Source of the DNA: Flavobacterium caseinilyticum
GTDB taxonomy: Bacteria; Bacteroidota; Bacteroidia; Flavobacteriales; Flavobacteriaceae
Assembly: GCF_004349085.1 (NCBI RefSeq)
Contig: NZ_SMFM01000003.1
Span: 224,269-288,268 of the forward strand
DNA: 64,000 bases
Direction: 5' to 3'
Part shown: positions 17,735 through 25,630 of the stretch, one piece after another
Layout of the letters: each line of letters opens with the position of its first letter
Numbering within the stretch: position 1 is the stretch's first letter
The notes under the pieces: model-generated
What the model was told of the DNA's origin: nothing
What the model saw: only the letters and a program-made list of their open reading frames with translations
Databases searched by the model: none
Made by a program: the position numbers and the translations under genes

Positions 17735-20179
17735 CTATTCTCTATAAAAAACACGTTTAACCCGTTGAGATACACTTGTAAGAATTTCATAAGGGATTGT
17801 ATTTAGTTTTTCGGCGATAAAATATACCGTTGGATTTTCTCCAAAAATAAGTATTGAATCACCCTCTTTACATTCGATTCCCGTGACATCCACCATCAGC
17901 ATATCCATGCAAATACTTCCAATTATATAGGCCTTGGAGTTTTTTATCATCACAAATCCTAAACCATTTCCCCAACCTCTGGAAATTCCATCAGCATATC
18001 CTATAGGAATAGTAGCAATTTTGGTTGGCTTTTCGGCTATAAACCGGCGTCCGTAGCCCACACTTTCTCCTGCCGCGATCATTCTTATTTGCGAAATAAC
18101 CGATTTCAGCGTACCCACATTTTTGAGTTGTTTTTGTTCTTCGACATCATTTGAAACGCCGTATAATCCAATCCCCAAACGAACCATATCATACTGTGAA
18201 TCTGGAAAATTACTGATTCCCGATGTATTTAAAATGTGTCGCAACGGTTTTATTTGTAATTCAAACATTAATTTAGACGATAATTTTTCGAATAATGCTA
18301 TTTGTGAATGGGCAAAACCCATGTGTTCGAGATCATCACTGGTGGCCATGTGTGACAAAATACTCGTTATTTTTACATTTGTATTTCCTTTCAACGCAGC
18401 TATCAGTTCTTCAATCGTGTTTTCCTCAAAACCAAGTCGATGCATACCCGTATCAAATTTAATATGAATCGGAAAGTGTTCTAAATTTTTCTGCTTCGCT
18501 ATTTTCAAAAAAGCATAAAGTCCTTTCAAGCAGTAAATTTCCGGTTCTAATTGATGTTGGATAATAGCTGAAAAACTCGTGTTTTCCGGATTAAGAACCA
18601 TTATTGGCACCTGAATCCCTCCATTTTTCAATGAAATACCTTCATCTGCAAAAGCCACTCCTAAATAATCAATCTTATGATATTCTAGTAATTTCGCTAT
18701 CTCGAGTCCACCATTTCCATAACCAAATGCTTTAACCATCACCATAATTTTTACGTTTGGTTTACACTTTGCCTTAAAAAAATTTAAGTTGTAGCTGATT
18801 GCATTTAGATTTATTTCCAGCACTGTTTCATGTGTTTTCTCTTCTAATAAATAAACAATTTCTTCAAACTGGAACGATCGGGCTCCTTTTATCAAAATGG
18901 TTTCATTTCCAAAGTCAAGATTTTCAAAATCAGCGACAAATGCTGCCGTGTTTTTGAAAACGATACAATTATCAAATTTATTTTTGAATGCCGAAATAGT
19001 CTCTCCAATCCCGATAACGCGGTCAATTTTATTCGAAACAATCAACTGGGAGACTTTAGTATATAATTCTTCATTAGGCAAACCGCTTTGAAAAATATCC
19101 GAAAGAATGACCGTTTTCTTCTTGTACTGTTTTTGACTTTCGAGAAAATCCAACGCTATTTTCAATGATTGAAAATCAGAACTATAACTGTCATCTATGA
19201 TACTACAGTTGTTGATTCCGTTTTTGACTTTTAAACGCATTTCCACCGGATACAACAATTCCATTCGATTTTGAATGGTTTTTTCATCATATTTAAAATA
19301 CAACAAAACCATCAAACACGAAATTGCATTTTCAATAGAAGCCGCATCTTGAAAAGGAATTTTTATTTCAAAATTTTCCTGTCCGAATTGAATATTCAAA
19401 ACGGTCTTATCCTCTATATTTTTTTTAGAAACAAAAACCGATGCACTTTTATCATTAAAACTCCACGAAAAAGCTTTGGTTCCCGAATTGATACGAGCAT
19501 CAATACTTTTATTTTTATGATAAATTAAAACCTTAGCGCGCTCAAAAAGTTTAAATTTTTCTGTTATTTTTTCTTCCACACTTGCAAACCCTTCATCATG
19601 TGCGGTTCCAATATTAGTAAGGATTCCAATGGTTGGCTTGATAATCTCCTCTAATTTATCCATTTCAGAACTGGTGGAAATACCCGCTTCGAAAATTCCT
19701 AAATTGTGTTTTTCATTAATCGCAATCACGGAAAGCGGAACACCAATTTGTGAATTATAACTCTTTGGACTGCGAATAACGTTATAATCAGGACTCAATA
19801 AAAAATTGAGCCATTCCTTGACAATCGTTTTACCGTTACTTCCAGTCAATCCAATAATAGGAAAATCAAAAAGACTGCGGAAATTGGCAGCGAATTGTTG
19901 TAGAGCGACAAGTGTATTTTCAACAACATAAAAATTAGCTTTATCCTTACAACCATCAGGTATATGGGTCACAACAAAATTTTGAACACCACTCGCTATT
20001 AAATCATTGATATAAATGTGAGCATCGATATGAGCGCCTACCAATGCAAAAAACACCGTGTGAGGGCCATTCTGCAACGAACGACTGTCTATAGAAACAC
20101 TGTCTAAGGTTACATTTTCTCGGTTACCAATACATTTTGCAGATATTTCTTGAAGACTATCTAGAATTTTTTGACTCAT
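17735..20179 (-). CDS. Bifunctional MurF (tripeptide:D-Ala-D-Ala ligase) / alanine racemase
   Basis: The N-terminal half (about 1-445) is a MurF ligase with ATP-binding GSNGKT (113-118) and 'ILTNIGTAHDEGF'. The C-terminal half (about 450-814) is an alanine racemase with the PLP-lysine region 'NVKIMVMVKAFGYGNGG', 'HIKFDTGMHRLG' and the late 'SICMDMLMVDVTG' block. The fusion makes D-alanine and attaches D-Ala-D-Ala to the UDP-MurNAc-tripeptide in cytoplasmic peptidoglycan synthesis. The same fusion is known across Bacteroidetes, so it is not an assembly artefact. 814 residues is the expected length. No operon partner is seen. Confidence 0.95.
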   Translation of the reverse strand: MSQKILDSLQEISAKCIGNRENVTLDSVSIDSRSLQNGPHTVFFALVGAHIDAHIYINDLIASGVQNFVVTHIPDGCKDKANFYVVENTLVALQQFAANFRSLFDFPIIGLTGSNGKTIVKEWLNFLLSPDYNVIRSPKSYNSQIGVPLSVIAINEKHNLGIFEAGISTSSEMDKLEEIIKPTIGILTNIGTAHDEGFASVEEKITEKFKLFERAKVLIYHKNKSIDARINSGTKAFSWSFNDKSASVFVSKKNIEDKTVLNIQFGQENFEIKIPFQDAASIENAISCLMVLLYFKYDEKTIQNRMELLYPVEMRLKVKNGINNCSIIDDSYSSDFQSLKIALDFLESQKQYKKKTVILSDIFQSGLPNEELYTKVSQLIVSNKIDRVIGIGETISAFKNKFDNCIVFKNTAAFVADFENLDFGNETILIKGARSFQFEEIVYLLEEKTHETVLEINLNAISYNLNFFKAKCKPNVKIMVMVKAFGYGNGGLEIAKLLEYHKIDYLGVAFADEGISLKNGGIQVPIMVLNPENTSFSAIIQHQLEPEIYCLKGLYAFLKIAKQKNLEHFPIHIKFDTGMHRLGFEENTIEELIAALKGNTNVKITSILSHMATSDDLEHMGFAHSQIALFEKLSSKLMFELQIKPLRHILNTSGISNFPDSQYDMVRLGIGLYGVSNDVEEQKQLKNVGTLKSVISQIRMIAAGESVGYGRRFIAEKPTKIATIPIGYADGISRGWGNGLGFVMIKNSKAYIIGSICMDMLMVDVTGIECKEGDSILIFGENPTVYFIAEKLNTIPYEILTSVSQRVKRVFYRE

Positions 20180-20400
20180 GGAATTAGAAGAGATGAAAGT
20201 GAATTTCTTTTTTCGAAAATATATCTATTGCAGTTTTTATTGCTCTAAAACTTCTCCAAAAATACCACTTCTTTTCAAAACGAGAACCTGGTTATTCTAT
20301 AATTATGAGTAATATCGTTTATAAAACATATAGAAACAAAAGCATTATGATGCGCTTTTTTTGACAGATTGCTTATATTTGTTTTTAAAAAAAGTAACTC

Positions 20401-21006
20401 TTGAAAAAAATTCTCCCTTTTTTCTCTTACATTTTCCATCCGATATTCATACCGGCGGTTGCCACGTTGTTCTATCTTTTTTACGAGGTACCGGAATTGG
20501 TAAATCAAGAAAAGTTATTTGTTTTTTTTCAGGTTGTTATAGTAACACTTGTTATTCCTATCCTGGCTTTCCTGCTTTTGCGCGCAACAGGAAATGTAGA
20601 TTCAGTAATGCTATCCAAAGCATCACAGCGCAAAATTCCATTATTACTGCATTGTTTTTTGCTCATACTTTTAGTGCGGACAAGTATCACAATAGACCGA
20701 TATCCAGAATTACATTTTTTCTTGCTCGGGGGACTTTTAAGTAGCCTGACAGCACTACTGTTATTGTTCGGGAATATAAAAGCTAGCCTTCACATGATAG
20801 GCATGAGCTCCTTGACCGTATTTGTTATTGGGTTAAGTATGCATCTGCAAATTCAGAGTGTTTTTACTATTGGAGCGCTGATTCTGCTAAATGGCTTTGT
20901 GGCTTCATCCCGGTTAGAAATGAAAGCACACACCAATCAAGAACTGATTTTAGGTTTTATGCTGGGAGCAATACCTCAGTTGCTTTTGCTGGTATTATGG
21001 TTATAA
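20401..21006 (+). CDS. Conserved integral membrane protein, PAP2-like(?)
   Basis: This 201-residue protein has roughly six hydrophobic helices (about 8-25, 40-60, 78-97, 103-122, 130-165, 180-200) and no signal peptide. TTG at 20401 is the only start consistent with the full first helix, because an in-frame TAA lies two codons upstream. TATATTTG at 20374-20381 is a -7-like element just before it. It resembles membrane proteins of Flavobacteriia that are sometimes described as related to PAP2 phosphatases. I do not see a convincing PAP2 catalytic motif, so function is unknown. It overlaps the stop end of the next, convergent gene by six bases. Confidence 0.7.
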   Translation: MKKILPFFSYIFHPIFIPAVATLFYLFYEVPELVNQEKLFVFFQVVIVTLVIPILAFLLLRATGNVDSVMLSKASQRKIPLLLHCFLLILLVRTSITIDRYPELHFFLLGGLLSSLTALLLLFGNIKASLHMIGMSSLTVFVIGLSMHLQIQSVFTIGALILLNGFVASSRLEMKAHTNQELILGFMLGAIPQLLLLVLWL

Positions 21007-21702
21007 AATGTAGAATATAATTCCAAAATTCAAAGATCGCATATCAATGGATTCATCGTTTATCTCCGCTGACTCAAACAACGTATTCAACCCATAATAC
21101 GCATATAAATTAATCGTATTATAGCCCGACGAAATATAAGCGCCATACTGAAATTTATTAAAATCTTTATTTCCGGTAACTGCCACTTTACCCGTACTTC
21201 CATCAAAAATAGATTTATCATACAGCAAATAACTAAACTTTATTCCTGTGTAAATTCTCCAGAATTTATGGCTTTCATAAGTAGATGATCTCCATCTAAA
21301 TTCAACAGGCACATCAACAGAAAGTAAGGAGAATTTATTTTTATTATACGCCGTATCGGAATCGATAAAGGAATAAACCGACCCTGCATCAGTTGGAGAA
21401 ATAATCAGATTCTGATTGTAATTATTATAAGTAACACCAAATCCCGCAGCTATAGCAATCGTTCTGTTTTTATTAATGGGCATATCTCTCAAAAAACCCG
21501 CTGAAAAACCGGAAGAAAATTTGTTTTGCGACAAGCCTGTTGGCTTATCGACCAGCGTGTTATACGTTATCGCAAAATAAAACTGATCCTCTCGATATAA
21601 GGAATCAACTTTTGCAATTGGAGTATCTTCAGTGGTGGTATTTTCTTGCGCAAAAACATTAAAAAAGGAAAGAAAAAGAAAACCGCTTAGAACTATTCGC
21701 AT
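21001..21702 (-). CDS. Outer-membrane beta-barrel protein (PorT-like/porin family)
   Basis: The 233-residue protein has a signal peptide (MRIVLSGFLFLSFFNVFAQ) and alternating amphipathic strands, and it ends in FGIIFYIL, as expected for a small outer-membrane barrel. Strand motifs such as 'FSAGFLRDMPINKNRTIAIAAGFGV' and 'VPVEFRWRSS' resemble the PorT/OmpW-like barrel proteins of Bacteroidota. The usual partners of T9SS PorT are not next to it, so a role in secretion should not be assumed. It is convergent with the membrane-protein gene, the two 3' ends overlapping by six bases. Confidence 0.72.
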   Translation of the reverse strand: MRIVLSGFLFLSFFNVFAQENTTTEDTPIAKVDSLYREDQFYFAITYNTLVDKPTGLSQNKFSSGFSAGFLRDMPINKNRTIAIAAGFGVTYNNYNQNLIISPTDAGSVYSFIDSDTAYNKNKFSLLSVDVPVEFRWRSSTYESHKFWRIYTGIKFSYLLYDKSIFDGSTGKVAVTGNKDFNKFQYGAYISSGYNTINLYAYYGLNTLFESAEINDESIDMRSLNFGIIFYIL

Positions 21703-21858
21703 ATTGTTTTAGTTTTTAAAAGTGTTTATTGATTATTATAAACTGACATTCTGGATATTGTTTCTAAGTATCGTTTTACAAATATACCATTTAGATCGAT
21801 TTTTCGCCGTAACAAAAGACAATTAATTCTTTTTGAAGCGCGGTTAGTCGAATAAAAA

Positions 21859-21886
21859 AATCCTGCTAGAATTGTTTAGCAGGATT
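21859..21886 (-). terminator. Terminator after tRNA-Ser
   Basis: AATCCTGCTA pairs perfectly with TAGCAGGATT around an eight-base loop. On the minus strand it is followed by a T-run, ten bases after the tRNA 3' end. Confidence 0.85.
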
Positions 21887-21895
21887 ATCATTGTG

Positions 21896-21980
21896 CAGAG
21901 AGAATGGGATTCGAACCCACGTTATGTTGCCATAAACACGCTTTCCAAGCGTGCGCCTTCAGCCACTCGGCCACCTCTCT
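21896..21980 (-). tRNA. tRNA-Ser (anticodon GGA)
   Basis: The minus strand folds as a class II tRNA. The seven-base-pair acceptor stem is AGAGAGG with TCTCTCT, and the D-arm contains GGCCGAGTGGCTGAAGG. The anticodon stem-loop CACGCTTGGAAAGCGTG carries GGA, and there is a long variable arm and a TTCGAAT T-loop. The discriminator is G and CCA is not encoded. The anticodon reads UCC/UCU serine codons. No integrase or attachment-site duplication was seen beside it. Confidence 0.95.
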
Positions 21981-22039
21981 ATTTTATAAGATTGCAAAGA
22001 ACACGAAAATAAATGAGTTAGAAAAATAAAATCTGATTA

Positions 22040-23068
22040 TTATGCCATTTCTCCCCGTAAAGATGTTTCGAAGGCATTTTTGAATTCGCTCCCAGATGTT
22101 TCTTGACCTAATAAATGCATTAATTTCGTGATTGCAGCTTCGGTGGTGATATCTTTTCCGGAAATAACTCCAATTTCTTTTAAAGCAGTACTCGTTTCAT
22201 ATTGCCCCATATTTACACTACCGGCTGAACATTGCGTCACATTAATGATATGTAATCCTTTATTGATGGCTTCTTTCAAAAGATTAATAAACCAATCTTC
22301 TGTAGGTGCGTTTCCGGCACCATAAGTTTCTAAAATAATTCCTTTTAAATTCGGAATTGAAAGAATGGCTGCCAAAACGACTTCATTAATTCCCGGAAAC
22401 ATTTTTATAATTGCAACATTGTTATCTAGATTTTTGTGAACTTTAAACTGCAAATTGCTGGATAAGGCCCAAAATAATTCAGAATTCAGTTTTAGATGTA
22501 CTCCGGATTCTACTAAATCAGGATAATTCGGCGAGGTAAAGGCGTTGAAATGTTCCGCATTAATTTTTGTGGTTCTATTTCCTCTGTACAGTTTATATTC
22601 AAAATAAAGACATACTTCACTAATGACCGGTTTCCCCTTCTCGCGTAAGGAAGCAATTTGAATTGCAGTAATTAAGTTTTCCTTCGCATCTGTACGTAAA
22701 TCGCCAATAGGCAATTGGGATCCGGTAAAAATAACGGGTTTTGCTAAATTTTCAAGCATAAAACTCAGCGCCGAAGCCGAGTAGGACATCGTATCGGAAC
22801 CATGAAGCACTACAAATCCGTCAAATATCGCATAATTATCTTCAATGATTGTCGCAATTTTCGCCCATTTTTCAGGATTCATATTGGAAGAATCAATGGG
22901 CTTTTCGAAAGAAATAGTTTCTATATCGCAGTCCAATTGCTTCAGTTCCGGTATTCTTTGCAGCAATTTACTAAAGTTGAAAGCTCTAAGAGCACCGGTC
23001 TCAAAATCTTTTTTCATACCAATAGTCCCACCGGTATAAATCAAAAGTATTTTGGATTTAGACAACAT
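22040..23068 (-). CDS. Type I L-asparaginase (AnsA-like)
   Basis: The 342-residue cytoplasmic enzyme has the two catalytic threonine motifs: TGGTIG near the N-terminus (residues 12-17) and HGSDTMSYSASALSF (about 89-103). The ending and absence of a signal peptide fit type I asparaginases that hydrolyse asparagine to aspartate and ammonia. Length is typical. It is the second gene of a pair; its start overlaps the end of the acyltransferase gene by eleven bases, so the two are likely co-transcribed with no obvious metabolic link. Confidence 0.93.
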   Translation of the reverse strand: MLSKSKILLIYTGGTIGMKKDFETGALRAFNFSKLLQRIPELKQLDCDIETISFEKPIDSSNMNPEKWAKIATIIEDNYAIFDGFVVLHGSDTMSYSASALSFMLENLAKPVIFTGSQLPIGDLRTDAKENLITAIQIASLREKGKPVISEVCLYFEYKLYRGNRTTKINAEHFNAFTSPNYPDLVESGVHLKLNSELFWALSSNLQFKVHKNLDNNVAIIKMFPGINEVVLAAILSIPNLKGIILETYGAGNAPTEDWFINLLKEAINKGLHIINVTQCSAGSVNMGQYETSTALKEIGVISGKDITTEAAITKLMHLLGQETSGSEFKNAFETSLRGEMA

Positions 23069-24194
23069 TGTGGTATTTCAATTTATTCACAACAGGATTA
23101 GCATACATGGCCAGAAAACCGTCTAAGGCAACCGGATTGTCATGATCAATTCGCATTTCTAATCTGCGCTCAAAAAGTAACTTTTCATTTTCAGTATATA
23201 AATGCGAATAGGCATTTGATTTATGTACAATATCGTAAGCGATAAAGTTCGTAGACCATAATTTATAATTGCTCAATATTGCATCATCAATGACTTGAGC
23301 CAAAGCTTGTATTTGCTTATTTGTATTGTCATTTTCAGCGACAATCGTATCAATTTCAGTATCTAAAACTTTACCTATATGAATATGGATTCTTTTCTTT
23401 TGGCCCATGGCGCCACTAAGGATCGTCATGAAATCCTCATTTTTTTCCTTGATATAAACTTCATTATTGGCCTCAGCCATCAATTGGGGCATTTTCAAAG
23501 CGTCAGTTGGATCGTATTCATAGGAAATTGATACTGGCACTATTTTGATTTTTTTAAAATAATCCATCAAATTTTTCTCATCCGAACCCATTCCAAGCAT
23601 TTTCAAAACTCCCGGATTTGTGGCGTCATTTCCGTCTTTTGTTCTTCCTTCTCGCTGTGCAATCCAAACCGAACGATTTTCATGAAGCAATAGATTGCCG
23701 ATATATTCCGATAACAATTTTGAGCTTTGCAGCATTTCTCTTGGAGTCAGACCACGAAGCACCAGGAAATTACGATTCAGTTTGGCTAACGTACTTAAAA
23801 AAGCTTTTTTGACCAAATTATCTCCAATCGCCGAAGCGGTCATTACTAAACCATGTTCAAATAACGCAGTATTTAATAAGGTTGTATCTAAAAGAATATC
23901 CCGATGATTTGATATAAACAAATAGGACGTGTTTTTTTCTAAATTTTCAAAACCGGAAGTTGTCATGCCTTCCGAGCTTTTTTCTAATACTTTTTTGACC
24001 GAATGGTAGATAAAATTACATTGAAAATCACGAATAGAATGCGTTTTCTTGAGTTGTTCTTTCCACACTTCGTCCTCCACTTTAGGGAAAGTAAAATTCA
24101 TTAATGCTTTCATCATCGGATGATGAATCACATTTTGAAGAGCCTCGTTTACTTCGGAATCGTAAAATGGCCGAATAGCGTCAAATTTTTGCAT
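23058..24194 (-). CDS. 1-acyl-sn-glycerol-3-phosphate acyltransferase family protein
   Basis: The protein (378 residues from ATG 24194, preferred over a TTG nine codons upstream) has an acyltransferase block with 'ISNHRDILLDTTLLN' (catalytic His), 'VLRGLTPREML' and 'VWIAQREGRTKDGND'. It belongs to the PlsC-like superfamily and would acylate a lysophospholipid or related lipid at the inner membrane. It is longer than PlsC, with N- and C-terminal extensions seen in Bacteroidota homologs. The gene overlaps the asparaginase gene downstream, and TatD lies 40 bases upstream, so a three-gene operon is possible. Confidence 0.85.
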   Translation of the reverse strand: MQKFDAIRPFYDSEVNEALQNVIHHPMMKALMNFTFPKVEDEVWKEQLKKTHSIRDFQCNFIYHSVKKVLEKSSEGMTTSGFENLEKNTSYLFISNHRDILLDTTLLNTALFEHGLVMTASAIGDNLVKKAFLSTLAKLNRNFLVLRGLTPREMLQSSKLLSEYIGNLLLHENRSVWIAQREGRTKDGNDATNPGVLKMLGMGSDEKNLMDYFKKIKIVPVSISYEYDPTDALKMPQLMAEANNEVYIKEKNEDFMTILSGAMGQKKRIHIHIGKVLDTEIDTIVAENDNTNKQIQALAQVIDDAILSNYKLWSTNFIAYDIVHKSNAYSHLYTENEKLLFERRLEMRIDHDNPVALDGFLAMYANPVVNKLKYHNVV

Positions 24195-24260
24195 TGTGGT
24201 TCTCAATTTTTGTGTGGGCAAATGAACAAAAAAAATATTAAATTAATGTGAATTCTCTCT

Positions 24261-25028
24261 TTAAATCCCAAAAATAGCTTTCGAATTCTCCGTTGTAATT
24301 GCCGCAATATCATTTGCCGGAAGGCCATAAATTTGCGCTAACTTATCCACGACATTAACGATATAACTACTTTCGTTTCGTTTTCCACGAAAAGGAATCG
24401 GCGCCAGATAAGGGGAATCGGTTTCTAAAACGATATTTTGTAAATCAATTAAATGCAAAAACTGATCAATTTTTCCATTTTTAAATGTTACTACGCCACC
24501 AATTCCAAGTTTCATATTATAGGAAATCGCCTTTATAGCTTGTTCATGTGTTCCCGTAAAACAGTGAAAAATCCCGAACAGATCCGCTGATTTTTCTTCT
24601 TCCAAAATTTCGAATATTTCATCAAAAGCTTCCCGGCAATGAATCACAATGGGTAATTTATAGGTTTTCGCCCATCGGATTTGAGTTCTGAAAGCAAGTT
24701 GTTGTTCTTGCAAATGGGTTTTATCCCAATATAAATCGATACCAATCTCCCCAATGGCGTAGAATTTTCTTTTCTTCAATTCATTTTCCACATGCTGCAA
24801 TTCTTCCAGATAATTCTCCTTAACATAGGTGGGATGTAAACCCATCATCAAGAAAACATGCTCCGGATAATTTTTCTCTAATTCATACATTGCTTTCGTA
24901 CAAGTGGAATCAATCGCGGGAATAAAAAAACGTGAAACTCCAACATTGATAGCACGTTGTATCATTTCGTTGCGGTCCTGATCGAATTCTTCGCTGTAAA
25001 GATGCGTATGCGTATCTGTAATTATCAT
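24261..25028 (-). CDS. TatD-family metal-dependent hydrolase (DNase)
   Basis: The 255-residue protein shows the TatD metal-site motifs in order: DTHTHLYSEEF (N-terminal HxH), 'AIGEIGIDLYWD' (Glu), 'IVIHCREAF', 'FHCFTG' and 'LETDSPYLAP'. TatD enzymes are TIM-barrel 3'-5' exonucleases that act on DNA and RNA in repair or degradation. Length is normal. It lies just upstream of the acyltransferase gene on the same strand, probably in one transcript. Confidence 0.93.
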   Translation of the reverse strand: MIITDTHTHLYSEEFDQDRNEMIQRAINVGVSRFFIPAIDSTCTKAMYELEKNYPEHVFLMMGLHPTYVKENYLEELQHVENELKKRKFYAIGEIGIDLYWDKTHLQEQQLAFRTQIRWAKTYKLPIVIHCREAFDEIFEILEEEKSADLFGIFHCFTGTHEQAIKAISYNMKLGIGGVVTFKNGKIDQFLHLIDLQNIVLETDSPYLAPIPFRGKRNESSYIVNVVDKLAQIYGLPANDIAAITTENSKAIFGI

Positions 25029-25124
25029 ATTTTAAGTTTCAAAGCTGTAAAGTTACTATTTAGAATTATTAGATTTTTAAGATTCTTGGATTTTTAGAGT
25101 ACTTTTGGGATTCATTTTTGATTT

Positions 25125-25565
25125 ATGAAAAACCTGCACGATATCCTAAAAAAAGAAAATTACAAAAAAGTAAAATTCAAAATTACCAAAACACAGCATC
25201 TTTTGATAAAGGCTAAAATAAATGGTGTTGTGGGAAACTTCATCCTAGATACTGGTGCTTCAAACAGTTGTATCGGATTTGAAAGTGTTGATTTGTTTCT
25301 ACTGGAAGCTAAAAAATCAAAGACTAAAGCTTCCGGTGCAGGAGCAACGGGAATGTTTACACAATTAGCTACAAGAAATCAACTGCAATTAGGATCGTGG
25401 AAAGACATTTCTTTTAATATTGTAATTTTCGATTTGTCTCATGTCAATGAAGCTTTAAAACAACATAAAGCAAAACCTGTGCACGGCATCATTGGTGCCG
25501 ATGTTTTGATGAAAGGTAGAGCGATTGTAGACTATTATAATCATTATCTCTATTTACTCAAATAG
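25125..25565 (+). CDS. Retropepsin-like aspartic protease domain protein
   Basis: The 146-residue protein has the clan AA catalytic motif 'NFILDTGASNSCIGF' (Asp-Thr-Gly) and the later hydrophobic 'VHGIIGADVLMKGRAIVDY' that forms the second half of a retropepsin lobe. Only one DTG is present, so it would act as a homodimer. No signal peptide is visible; it is probably cytoplasmic. Substrate unknown. The gene is divergent from tatD and ends in a bidirectional hairpin shared with the T9SS cargo gene. Confidence 0.85.
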   Translation: MKNLHDILKKENYKKVKFKITKTQHLLIKAKINGVVGNFILDTGASNSCIGFESVDLFLLEAKKSKTKASGAGATGMFTQLATRNQLQLGSWKDISFNIVIFDLSHVNEALKQHKAKPVHGIIGADVLMKGRAIVDYYNHYLYLLK

Positions 25566-25574
25566 ACTCAATAT

Positions 25575-25607
25575 AAAAAAAAGCATCGGGATCTCCGATG
25601 CTTTCTC
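25575..25607. terminator. Bidirectional hairpin terminator
   Basis: AAGCATCGG (25581-25589) pairs with CCGATGCTT (25595-25603) around a five-base loop, between two convergent genes. An A-run flanks the left side and T/C-rich sequence the right. Confidence 0.85.
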
Positions 25608-25630
25608 TTACTACTCAAATATAAAAAACT

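Noticed and set aside
21896..21980. tRNA-Ser as an integration site of a mobile island
   Set aside because: No integrase gene or duplicated 3' tRNA fragment was found nearby.
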